NCBI GenBank assembly: GCA_965178525.1
Contig: CBCXVS010000132.1
Span: forward strand, 1 to 19,358
DNA: 19,358 nt
Reading direction: 5' to 3'
Source of the DNA: CBCXVS01 sp965178525
GTDB lineage: Bacteria; Tectomicrobia; Entotheonellia; Entotheonellales; Entotheonellaceae
Positions 1-6,472 of the stretch are shown here, piece after piece. The notes below the pieces were generated by a model that did not search any database, was not told the origin of the DNA, and worked only from the letters and a program-made list of their open reading frames with translations. The position numbers and the translations under genes are program-made. The first letter of the stretch is position 1. Each line of letters opens with the position of its first letter.

Positions 1-206
1 AAATGGACTTTTGAATTGGGCCAACCTGTTGATCTACTTAACCCTCCGCCTATTCTGCCAGGGGAACTTCGGTCTAAGGCGCTGTTCATCTCACGCAGGG
101 TGATATCGGTAAAGGCGTTATATGTTTCCGGGCGGTTGATGGTGATACGCGTCACTCCGGCTGCCTTGCTGTAGACGATATCGTGGAAAGTGAAAGTCGT
201 CTCCAT
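1..206 (-). CDS. Crotonase-family (BadI-like) acyl-CoA hydratase/hydrolase, 5' end only, disrupted or cut by window edge
   Basis: The minus-strand frame starts at ATG 206-204, behind a good GGAGGAGC ribosome binding site. It reads METTFTFHDIVYSK, then VTRITINRPETYNAF and LREMNSAL. The 'ITINRPE..NAF' block is the classic crotonase N-terminus and most resembles ring-opening 2-ketocyclohexanecarboxyl-CoA hydrolases (BadI) and naphthoyl-CoA synthases, although about 45 residues cannot separate these. After residue 44 (near position 75) family similarity disappears. The frame stays open to the edge but encodes a Gly/Ser/Arg-rich stretch unlike any crotonase. The outer 60 bases, including TTGAATTGGGCCA, remind me of IS21-type insertion-sequence ends, but that is only an impression. 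An insertion, a rearrangement or an assembly join would all explain the break. It is transcribed divergently from the metallophosphatase gene. Confidence 0.6.
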   Translation of the reverse strand, partial: METTFTFHDIVYSKAAGVTRITINRPETYNAFTDITLREMNSALDRSSPGRIGGGLSRSTGWPNSKVH

Positions 207-235
207 CGTTGCTCCTCCGCAGTTATTTTCCCTCT

Positions 236-256
236 TCTGCAATCTGCAATCCGCAG
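236..256. repeat. 7-bp tandem repeat, TCTGCAA type, three units
   Basis: Three consecutive 7-mers are visible: TCTGCAA, TCTGCAA, TCCGCAG. They lie between the divergent hydratase fragment and the metallophosphatase. The 7-bp period is shared with unrelated-sequence repeats at 5257-5290, 9484-9601 and 13282-13336. Confidence 0.75.
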
Positions 257-269
257 TATATAAGTCTCC

Positions 270-335
270 GGACAAAATTAGCTACATTGTTTTTCCAGAG
301 GAAAGATATGAATTTAATTCTGTTCAGGCACTTAC
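270..335 (+). repeat. Dispersed element, copy 1 (inverted copy at about 10352-10417)
   Basis: This stretch matches the reverse complement of 10352-10417. Positions 289-322 (34 nt) are identical to 10365-10398, and the flanks are about 80% identical. The identical core contains TTTCC-AGA-GGAAA, a 5-bp hairpin that holds a GAGGAAAG Shine-Dalgarno, then ATG at 308-310, then the inverted repeat GAATT-T-AATTC. Both reading frames through it are open, so identity alone does not say whether it is coding. It may be a duplicated translation-start module or the remnant of a mobile sequence. Confidence 0.8.
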
Positions 336-394
336 GCGCGCTTTCCTTGAAGACCACATGGCCAAGAAACCGGCCGCGTCTTGACGGGTGCTAG
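308..394 (+). CDS. Possible 28-aa peptide starting in dispersed element copy 1
   Basis: The ATG at 308 sits five bases after AGAGGA and opens MNLILFRHLRALSLK, ending at TAG 392-394. The first five residues are shared with the 18-aa ORF in the second copy of the element, after which the two diverge. It ends 79 bp before the metallophosphatase start, so it is not coupled to it. No known family is recognised. A competing frame (ending at 384) encodes IVFPEERYEFNS, also present in the second copy. I cannot tell which frame, if either, is translated. Confidence 0.25.
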   Translation: MNLILFRHLRALSLKTTWPRNRPRLDGC

Positions 395-409
395 GGAATC
401 CGGTACGTT
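381..409 (+). promoter_or_regulatory. Possible sigma70-type promoter for the metallophosphatase
   Basis: TTGACG at 381-386 (5 of 6 matches to -35) lies 17 bp from TACGTT at 404-409 (3 of 6 to -10). The spacing is ideal and the -10 is weak. It lies 65 bp upstream of the next start codon. Confidence 0.35.
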
Positions 410-473
410 CACGGAGACGACCTGTGCCTATCGGCGCATCATGTGACGGCCAGCAGGACCAAAGGTAGAATCT

Positions 474-1157
474 ATGGATTATGCAGTGGGTGACGTGCAC
501 GGGTGCCTGGAGAAGGTGTTACGTCTGCTCGAGGTCCTCCAGTATGACCCGGCCACAGACCGCCTCATTTTTCTTGGGGATTATATCGATCGCGGCCCCG
601 ATAGTAAGGGTGTTTTGGATCTCATGCTCCGTTTGTATCGGGAAAATCCGGCGAATATTTTTCTGATGGGGAATCATGAAGACAATTTCTTGACGTATTT
701 GCGCGCCTGTGCCGCCGGGGACCATACCAACTATTGGCTCAGCGAACCGTTTTTTGCGGGTGGCGGTGTGGCGACCTTGCAGAGCTATCATCCAACGCTG
801 CGTGATCCAGCCGATGCGCGACTTATAGAGGCCGTTCCCATAGAACATCGCGACTTTCTCGACGGCCTGCCGCTCTGTTGGACGAATGAGGCTTACATCG
901 CGGTGCATGCTGGCGTACGACCCGGTATTCCGCTCGAACGGCAGTATGAGAATGACCTCTTACGTATTCGCGGACCATTTCTCTATACGCCGCATGGCTT
1001 GGGAAAGTGTGTGGTCTTCGGGCATACACCTTTTCCTCATGTGATGTGGGATGAGGATAAGATCGGTATCGATACAGGAGCGTGTTATCAAGGGATGGGT
1101 TACGGGAAGTTGACCGCTTTATGTTTACAGACCCAACAGATTTTTCAGGCCGAATAA
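474..1157 (+). CDS. PPP-family metallophosphatase (bacterial Ser/Thr protein phosphatase / diadenosine tetraphosphatase-like)
   Basis: This 227-aa protein has the complete dinuclear metal-binding signature of calcineurin-like PPP phosphatases: GDVHG at residues 6-10, GDYIDRG at 35-41, GNHE at 66-69, HAG at 145-147 and GHT at 183-185. The Asp, His and Asn ligands of all five motifs are present, so it should be active and cytosolic; there is no signal peptide or membrane segment. The size and the GDYIDRGPDS block fit bacterial and phage PrpA/PrpE/lambda-phosphatase relatives, which dephosphorylate phosphoproteins or hydrolyse Ap4A. The exact substrate cannot be read from sequence. The start at ATG 474 leaves GDVHG almost at the N-terminus, as is usual. 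The ribosome binding site is modest (AAAGGTAG). It stands alone: upstream is the divergent hydratase fragment, downstream a gene-poor region. Confidence 0.9.
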   Translation: MDYAVGDVHGCLEKVLRLLEVLQYDPATDRLIFLGDYIDRGPDSKGVLDLMLRLYRENPANIFLMGNHEDNFLTYLRACAAGDHTNYWLSEPFFAGGGVATLQSYHPTLRDPADARLIEAVPIEHRDFLDGLPLCWTNEAYIAVHAGVRPGIPLERQYENDLLRIRGPFLYTPHGLGKCVVFGHTPFPHVMWDEDKIGIDTGACYQGMGYGKLTALCLQTQQIFQAE

Positions 1158-1602
1158 CTCAGAGATTGTGCCCGTCTCCTACCGGTGCCCGTCCTCCATC
1201 GCACCATATGACATTGGCACGCTGCCGACGTTCACCAGCTTGCAAATCACGGCGCCGTTCTAGAGACGGCCTGTCCCGAATTCTTACTGGCAGATGCGGG
1301 TCCTCCCGACGTGGCATTCGTGTTGTATCAGGACGGACCGCATCGTATGCGCTCACCATGGCGCCGTAACAGCCATGGTCTCGCAGGCAGCCAACGGCGG
1401 CTCGCATTGACGCCTTCTGTGGCCAAGTGGTGTGCACGGTACAGATTTCTAGGCAGTCTGAACAGAAAACAGTGCGAAAATCTCGGCATATAATGTGGAA
1501 TGTCCTATAGCGCTCTGTCATATGCAAGACTTTCATATGGAAATACCGTAGGCACGTTTTTTGGATATTCCACAATAGATGAGCCTTACGTTCGAAAAAA
1601 AC
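1158..1602. other. Gene-poor intergenic region, nothing recognised
   Basis: The roughly 445 bp between the metallophosphatase and the MucR promoter hold only frames without family resemblance. A minus-strand frame over 1159-1617 ends in a short NVIWCDGG stretch reminiscent of the C-terminal end of short-chain dehydrogenases, and a plus frame around 1225-1460 is open. Neither has a convincing start, ribosome binding site or motif set. The last 130 bases are noticeably AT-rich. A decayed gene is possible but not supported. Confidence 0.4.
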
Positions 1603-1630
1603 TTGACAATGTCGCAAATCGTGTCATAAC
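1603..1630 (+). promoter_or_regulatory. Sigma70-type promoter of the MucR-like gene
   Basis: A perfect TTGACA at 1603-1608 is followed after 16 bp by CATAAC at 1625-1630 (4 of 6 to -10). It lies in an AT-rich stretch about 50 bp upstream of the gene's start, giving a short leader. Confidence 0.6.
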
Positions 1631-1686
1631 TTCAAATATTCATTCTTGTGATGTGTGGCTTGCAAGCCTATGGAGGAGAGGTGAGC

Positions 1687-2109
1687 ATGGCAAAGTCACT
1701 GGTCGAGATGTGCGCGGAAATCGTGGCTGCTCAGGCTGGGCACACGCGCCTGTCTCCGGAAGAAATTGGCGAGAGCTTACGCCAAGTCTTCCGGACGTTA
1801 CAGGAAGTCCAGCGCTCTGGTCAGAACGCAGAGGTGGAAGAACCGATCTCCCGTGACCCGCAATCGTCGATTCAGCGGAATCAAGTCGTCTGTTTGGAAT
1901 GTGGGAAGTCTTTTAAGCTGCTTTCCAATCGCCATCTCGCGTTGCACGGACTGACGCCACGCGAATATAAACAGAAACATGGTATTCGTATGACCCAGGC
2001 ATTGAGTGCGCGAACCCTGTCGGCGAGACGGCGCAAGCTCGCAAAAGAACTTGGCATGGGCAAACAGTTGGCAGAATGGCGGGCCGAACGCAAACAACGG
2101 GCAGGATAA
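1687..2109 (+). CDS. MucR/Ros-family zinc-finger transcriptional regulator
   Basis: A 140-aa protein with the prokaryotic C2H2 zinc finger of the Ros/MucR family. Cys69-x2-Cys72 and His83-x3-His87 are followed by the diagnostic GLTPREYKQKHGI and a basic tail containing AKELGMGKQ. Family members bind AT-rich promoter DNA and act as global repressors or activators of surface and virulence genes in alphaproteobacteria, and related proteins occur more widely. The N-terminal 45 residues are helical (LVEMCAEIVAAQAG), where MucR relatives oligomerise. I chose ATG 1687 because GGAGGAGAGG sits just upstream at 1672-1681. An earlier in-frame ATG at 1648 precedes that site and lacks its own. The spacing of ten residues between the Cys and His pairs is one longer than in classic Ros. 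The target genes are unknown. Confidence 0.88.
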   Translation: MAKSLVEMCAEIVAAQAGHTRLSPEEIGESLRQVFRTLQEVQRSGQNAEVEEPISRDPQSSIQRNQVVCLECGKSFKLLSNRHLALHGLTPREYKQKHGIRMTQALSARTLSARRRKLAKELGMGKQLAEWRAERKQRAG

Positions 2110-2241
2110 AGCACGAGAAGCGTAGAGACGGTGGGACGCATCTCAATCTGCATGTTCAGGTCCCTCATGGGCATTGGCGAGGGCTCTACGACCGTCAATG
2201 CCTACCGGAGCTTGGCGCCGCCATCACGCATACGGCGCATG

Positions 2242-2835
2242 TCATTGCCGGGTTAAGCCTTCCAACGTGAGTTTGGTGAAGACATCGGCGATCTCTTCGG
2301 CCGACATGGCGCCTTCGGGGTTGTACCAACGATAGACCCAATTACACATCCCCAGCATGGCATAGCCCGCGACTTTGATGTCGAGATCTTGCCGTAATTC
2401 CCCTGCATCCACGCCTTGTTGCAGCAGTTGGGCCCATAGCTGTTGATAGTGTTTGGGCGTCTCGATGGCGTTATGTTGCAACTTCTGCTGCAAATTATGA
2501 TAATCGTGCAGATAGACGGCGATGTGTGGGTAGTGTTGATGGAAAAGCGTCATATGGTTCGCTACCGCCTGACCGATTCTGACCGTGACCGGCGCGTCGG
2601 CATGGACGATCTCTTCCAGTTTGTTATAGGCATGACGGATGGGATCGCGGACGACGAGATAGAGCAGCTCTTCCTTACTCCGAATATAGTAATACAAACT
2701 CCCCTTTAACATCCCGACGGCTGCGGCAATGTCTTCGAGCGTTGTGGCACGGTAGCCTTTTTCTTTGAACAGCCGGGCAGCAACCGCAATGATTTCCTGC
2801 TCTTTCGCGGGCGACGTCTTGCGAGATTTATTCAT
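2242..2835 (-). CDS. TetR-family repressor, KstR2/FadR-like
   Basis: A 197-aa one-component repressor. The N-terminal helix-turn-helix is clear: EIIAVAARLFKEKGY, then ATTLEDIAAAVGMLKGSL and YYYIRSKEELL, within residues 14-58. The C-terminal ligand domain is helical and has the W/Y-rich end (NWVYRWYNPEG) typical of TetR proteins controlling acyl-CoA or steroid catabolism such as KstR2. The likely ligand is an acyl-CoA, by family and context. The start at ATG 2835 has GGAG sequences 10 to 15 bases upstream; an in-frame ATG at 2904 would add 23 atypical residues. It lies downstream of, and in the same direction as, the enoyl-CoA hydratase. The divergent acyl-CoA dehydrogenase nearby is a plausible further target. 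Confidence 0.88.
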   Translation of the reverse strand: MNKSRKTSPAKEQEIIAVAARLFKEKGYRATTLEDIAAAVGMLKGSLYYYIRSKEELLYLVVRDPIRHAYNKLEEIVHADAPVTVRIGQAVANHMTLFHQHYPHIAVYLHDYHNLQQKLQHNAIETPKHYQQLWAQLLQQGVDAGELRQDLDIKVAGYAMLGMCNWVYRWYNPEGAMSAEEIADVFTKLTLEGLTRQ

Positions 2836-2994
2836 AGCTTGCACGCTCCGCTCCAGGTGCACTAGCTGGCGTTGATAGTCTGCACTCACAGCATGGCTCG
2901 GCATTTCTCAAGCGCGCAGAGTACCAGGGTCCGCACGGGTTTGCAAGTTTTTCTCACGGCATCCGGCCACAACATGCAGAGATACCGACTGGCG

Positions 2995-3810
2995 CTATTG
3001 CCGAAACGGCCCGTCGCGCCAGTCGAGCGCGGCTTTGAGCCCCTGCTCCTGAGCAATGTGATTGAATTCAAGCGCCTCCGGTGCCAGATGGGCCATGGCG
3101 TCGTGTTCCAAAGCAATCTGCTGCAGCAGGGTCCGCCCCATGAGTTCGATGCCTTTGTTGACAATATATTTATTGGCGGTCAGCAGATCTTTGCCAATAT
3201 GGCCCACGCGCGTCGCGAGCCGCAGGACCGTGTCATCGAGCTCCGCGGCCGGAACGGCGTCGATGGCCCAGCCAATGTCGTGCGCTTTCTTGCCATCGAT
3301 GAGATCCCCGGTGAGTAAGAGGCGCTTGGCCCATTGCGGCTCTACGAAGTAGATCCACATATGCGTGGGCGGCGTGCCCATGGCCCGCACAGGGGTGAAG
3401 CCAATGCGCGCATCGTCAGCCATGAGGATCATGTCACAATGCAAGGCCAGATCGGTACCGCCCGCAACGCAATAGCCGTGGATCTGGGCGATGGTGGGGA
3501 TGCGTAAATTCCACAAGGTATTCCAGCGCCCCACTGTCTCTTCCATGCGAGACATATCGTTCCGGATGGTACGTGTGGCCTGGAGCTGGCCGCGTTCCGG
3601 GGTTGGCGTAATATCATAACCCGCGCAAAAAGCGCGTCCCGCCCCGCGTATGATGAGGGCATGGATGCCGGGATCCGCCTCCGCTTCTTCGGCGGCCTGG
3701 ATGAGCTCGGTCTACAACGTCACACTGAGCGCGTTGAGTTTTTCGGACCGATTCAGCGTGATCCGCGCGACTCGGTCAATCGTGTCGTAGATGAGGTATT
3801 CATAACTCAC
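2995..3810 (-). pseudogene. Enoyl-CoA hydratase/isomerase (crotonase family) with an in-frame amber codon at codon 33
   Basis: Read through, this is a full-length 271-codon crotonase. It starts at GTG 3810 behind AAGGAGG with a 9-nt gap and continues SYEYLIYDT, VARITLNRSEKLNALSV, the first oxyanion-hole region RGAGRAFCAGYD (residues 55-66) and the second, HGYCVAGGTDLALHCD (111-126). The C-terminal helices are intact. Codon 33, at 3714-3712, is TAG, in the context SVTL-TAG-TELIQAAEEAE, where Gln (CAG) would be expected. No frameshift accompanies it. TAG ends other intact genes here (acyl-CoA dehydrogenase, epimerase, thiS), so recoding is unlikely. A recent nonsense mutation or a base-call error is the simplest reading. 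Translation restarting at Met86 would lose the first oxyanion region. Family members hydrate enoyl-CoAs in beta-oxidation-like pathways. Confidence 0.82.
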
Positions 3811-3843
3811 GATGGCTAACCTCCTTGTCGTCAATACTGCCTG

Positions 3844-4500
3844 TTAAATGCCCTGCAAAAGCAGGTTTGCAAGCCAGTTGCCTGGCACGCCAATGAGGAT
3901 CCCCAAGGGTGATACGTCTGAGACAAAGCCGATCATGAACAGCCCGAGAAGGACCATGGTCCCATAGCGATTGCTCCAGGCCGTAAAGCGTATTGCTTGC
4001 GGTAGTGGAAGGAGATTCTTCAAAACATGCGAGCCATCGAGCGGAAAGATCGGCAACAAATTGAACAGCGCCAGGCTCAAATTGACGATGATCCCCCACT
4101 GGAGAAAATTCCAAAGGAAACTGTTAAAGCCCCCACTGAATACAGGTGGAGCAAAGAGATCGAAGCCAACGCCATGCCAGATAAGGGCATAGGCGACAGC
4201 CTGAAGCAGATTCGCAATAATACCGGCGAGGGAGACCCAGAGGTCGGCACGAGGATGGGTAAAATTGGCCGGGTTCACGGGTACGGGTTTGGCCCAGCCA
4301 ATTTGAGCGATGAACAGACATATCGTGCCGAATGGATCGAGATGCTTGAGCGGGTCGAGCGTCACCCGGCCAGCGCGTTTAGCCGTTGGGTCGCCGAAAC
4401 GTAACGCCGTCCAAGCATGGCCAAACTCATGCAAGGTCAGTGCAATCAAAATCACCGGAATAAACGGAATCAATATCTGGGGATTTTGCCAAAACAACAT
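3844..4500 (-). CDS. Site-2 protease-type (M50) intramembrane zinc metalloprotease
   Basis: A 218-aa polytopic membrane protein. The HExxH zinc motif is HEFGH at residues 24-28, inside the first hydrophobic segment. GWAKPVPVNPANF at 68-80 is the conserved loop of the compact bacterial site-2 protease group, and LFNLLPIFPLDGSHVL at 145-160 provides the third zinc ligand (Asp155) in the LDG motif. About five hydrophobic segments are visible and there is no PDZ or CBS domain, so it belongs to the minimal YwhC-like type, whose substrates are mostly unknown. The start at ATG 4500 follows GAGGATAGATT. It lies 33 bp upstream of the broken hydratase on the same strand, so the two could be cotranscribed, though no functional link is obvious. 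Confidence 0.9.
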   Translation of the reverse strand: MLFWQNPQILIPFIPVILIALTLHEFGHAWTALRFGDPTAKRAGRVTLDPLKHLDPFGTICLFIAQIGWAKPVPVNPANFTHPRADLWVSLAGIIANLLQAVAYALIWHGVGFDLFAPPVFSGGFNSFLWNFLQWGIIVNLSLALFNLLPIFPLDGSHVLKNLLPLPQAIRFTAWSNRYGTMVLLGLFMIGFVSDVSPLGILIGVPGNWLANLLLQGI

Positions 4501-4648
4501 AATCTATCCTCGCATGGCAACTGTACGCGTCACGCCGCCGGCTGCCGAAAGGGTGCAACATCTTTGCAGAGATCGAAGGCCAGTTAGCAGGGTGCTGGCA
4601 TCACGTCTCATGGTGCCGCTACGATTCGTCCGGTCTACGCCGTACCAT

Positions 4649-4677
4649 CGTTGGCGTCAGCGGCATTGTAGCCAACG
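4649..4677. other. Inverted repeat between SnoaL-like and M50 genes
   Basis: CGTTGGC and GCCAACG form perfect 7-bp arms separated by 15 nt within the 224-bp gap between these two minus-strand genes. There is no U-tract, so it could be an operator or a weak hairpin. Nothing else is recognised in this gap. Confidence 0.3.
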
Positions 4678-4724
4678 CCTCTGGCCAGGGTCAAGCGACA
4701 GCGGATGTGCAGAGGCGCACCATC

Positions 4725-5162
4725 TCAATTCAAAAGCTCCGGATCGACGTCCCTGAACGAGGGCGTTGGACGCAGAATGGGCGAGGCGTGATGATGCACA
4801 ATGTACCAGTCATCATCGCTCTTTTCGTAGACATTGGTGGCCAGGACCCGGCTGACTTGTGTCGACTCGACGACGTCCGTGAGGTTTTCGACGCACGTTA
4901 CCCAGGCCACGTGGCCGTACAAATGGACCACAACATCCGTGATCACAAACCGCATGTATGCCGTATTCGAAAAGATAGCAGCCCAACTCTTGTACACGGG
5001 CTCCCAGCCTTCGAGGAGATCCCACCCCGGGTGGACGCATTTGGTCCGATCGGCATGGATCCACACCGCGGCCATCTGCTCGATATCCAACGTTTCAAAG
5101 GCGCGGTAAAATCGTTCATTGGCGCGCCTGACTTGTGCGAGCGTTTCTTCTTGGGTTTCCAT
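4725..5162 (-). CDS. SnoaL-like / NTF2-fold protein (SnoaL_3, DUF4440 type)
   Basis: A 145-aa single-domain protein. It begins METQEETLAQVRRANERFYRAFETLD, the amphipathic helix that opens NTF2-fold domains. The signature CVHPGWDLLEGWEPVYKSWAAIF at residues 42-64 follows, then the beta strands RFVITDVVVHLYGHVAWVTC and a WYIVHHHASPI ending. This subgroup includes ketosteroid-isomerase-like and stress-related proteins of mostly unknown substrate, and a paired His/Asp pocket is usual. ATG 5162 was chosen because AAAGGA lies just upstream; the frame is open further upstream but without family similarity. It is divergent from the acyl-CoA dehydrogenase with a 155-bp gap, suggesting a shared control region. 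No specific reaction can be assigned. Confidence 0.8.
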   Translation of the reverse strand: METQEETLAQVRRANERFYRAFETLDIEQMAAVWIHADRTKCVHPGWDLLEGWEPVYKSWAAIFSNTAYMRFVITDVVVHLYGHVAWVTCVENLTDVVESTQVSRVLATNVYEKSDDDWYIVHHHASPILRPTPSFRDVDPELLN

Positions 5163-5256
5163 GGGAATTCCTTTGTATTTGACACGTGGAGGCGGCGAAA
5201 GCGCAGCCAAGCTTTGTGCAGCTTCACCATAGAAGGTATTGTAGAGCAAGGGGACC

Positions 5257-5290
5257 GAATGCGGAATGCGGAATGCGGAATGCGGAATGG
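5257..5290. repeat. 7-bp tandem repeat, GAATGCG type, four full units plus a partial
   Basis: Four exact GAATGCG units run from 5257 to 5284, followed by GAATGG at 5285-5290. It sits in the divergent region between the SnoaL-like gene and the acyl-CoA dehydrogenase, ending 27 bp before the latter's GTG. Slippage in this tract would change promoter spacing or leader length. Confidence 0.9.
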
Positions 5291-5317
5291 AAAAAAAGAA
5301 AAAAGAGGAGGCTAAGA

Positions 5318-6472
5318 GTGGATTTTCATTTCAGTGATGAGCAGGAACAGTTTCGGGACACCGTGCGGCGGTTTGCACAGCGCGAGATTTCGCCTGGGTA
5401 TCGAGACGGGGAGGTGACCAAGGCGTTTCCACGGCGGCAAATGGAGGCGATGGCGGGTCTCGGTTTGACGGGGTTGCGGATTCCGGAAGCGTACGGGGGC
5501 ACGCTGCAACCGTGTGTGGTGAGTGGTATTGCGGCGGAAGAGATTGGCCGGGCAGATTTTAACTGCGCCTATTTCGTGGAGCAGAATGCATTTTTGGGGG
5601 AATTATTGTACCGGTTTGGCGCGCCAACTCTGCAGGCGCGCTATCTGCCGGGTATGGCGGATGGCTCGGCCATTATGGGCATCGCGCTCACAGAGCCAGC
5701 GGCGGGGTCCGATGCGGCGAATCTGCGGGCACGAGCGGTGCGGGCGGGAGATTATTATGTGCTCGATGGCGAAAAAACGTCGGTGACGTTTGCCGGGGAG
5801 ATGGATCATTGTATCGTCTTTGCCAAAACGGATGTCTCTGCCGGCACCCGGGGCGTGAGCGCTTTTGTGGTGCGGTCGGAGTGGGACGGTGTGAGCCGCA
5901 CCGTCCTGCCGAGCATCGGCTCGAAATCGCTGCTGCGTGGCACGATCAACATGGATCAGGTGCGGGTGCCGCGCGATCATCTGATTGGCGGGGAAGGGGA
6001 GGGCTTTCGCGCCATTATGCAGGGCTTCGATTATGCGCGGGCCATCATTGCTCTCATGTGTTTGGGCGCGGCAGCCCAATCTCTGGATGAGACCATCCAG
6101 TATGTCAAGGAACGGGAAGCGTTTGGGCGGCCGATTGCCAAATTCGAAGGGGTGCAATTTCCCATTGCGGAAGCGCATACCATGCAGGAGGCGGCGCGTT
6201 TACTCTGTTACCGGTGTCTGTGGCTCAAGGATCAGGAGCTGCCGCATACGAAGGAAGCCGCGATGTGTAAGTGGTGGGCCCCAAAGCTCGCGGTCGACGT
6301 CATCCACCAGTGCCTCTTGTTACATGGCCATTATGGATATGTGGATGACATGCCGTTCGATCAGCGCATGCGGGATGTCATGGGCCTGGAGATTGGCGAT
6401 GGCACCGCACAAATCCAAAAAATGGTCATTGCGCGTGAGCTCATGGGACGAGAGGTGTTGCCGTACCGTTAG
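5318..6472 (+). CDS. Acyl-CoA dehydrogenase (cyclohexanecarboxyl-CoA dehydrogenase-like), Asp in place of catalytic Glu
   Basis: A 384-aa flavoenzyme that introduces a double bond into an acyl-CoA and passes electrons to an electron-transfer flavoprotein. The N-terminal helical domain opens DFHFSDEQEQFRDTVRRFAQ. The middle beta domain has ALTEPAAGSDAANLRA (about 123-138) and VTFAGEMDHCIVFAKT. The C-terminal domain has KEREAFGRPIAKFEGVQF (264-281) and LLHGHYGYVDDMPFDQRMRD. At the place of the medium-chain enzyme's catalytic Glu (YEGTSQIQ), this protein reads GDGTAQIQ, so the base would be Asp361. The start is GTG 5318 behind GAGGAGG; the longer open frame upstream runs through the heptad repeat and is not coding. 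It ends with TAG and overlaps the convergent speA by 32 bp. Nearby crotonases support a CoA-thioester catabolic role. Confidence 0.92.
   Translation: MDFHFSDEQEQFRDTVRRFAQREISPGYRDGEVTKAFPRRQMEAMAGLGLTGLRIPEAYGGTLQPCVVSGIAAEEIGRADFNCAYFVEQNAFLGELLYRFGAPTLQARYLPGMADGSAIMGIALTEPAAGSDAANLRARAVRAGDYYVLDGEKTSVTFAGEMDHCIVFAKTDVSAGTRGVSAFVVRSEWDGVSRTVLPSIGSKSLLRGTINMDQVRVPRDHLIGGEGEGFRAIMQGFDYARAIIALMCLGAAAQSLDETIQYVKEREAFGRPIAKFEGVQFPIAEAHTMQEAARLLCYRCLWLKDQELPHTKEAAMCKWWAPKLAVDVIHQCLLLHGHYGYVDDMPFDQRMRDVMGLEIGDGTAQIQKMVIARELMGREVLPYR

Noticed and set aside
62..76. 14-base match GGAACTTCGGTCTA, inverted, at both window edges (also about 19285-19298)
   Set aside because: About one such match is expected by chance in 19 kb searched on both strands, and the two contexts do not otherwise resemble each other.
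1159..1617. Minus-strand 152-codon ORF ending in NVIWCDGG
   Set aside because: Only its last few residues recall short-chain dehydrogenases. It has no cofactor motif, no catalytic Tyr-Lys and no ribosome binding site, and it crosses the MucR promoter region.
2127..2270. Plus-strand frame with a faint glutamine-synthetase-like pattern (GGTHLNLHV, then ITHTAHVIAGL)
   Set aside because: It is only about 45 residues long and overlaps the TetR gene end, and a second frame over the same bases looks equally suggestive, so chance is more likely.
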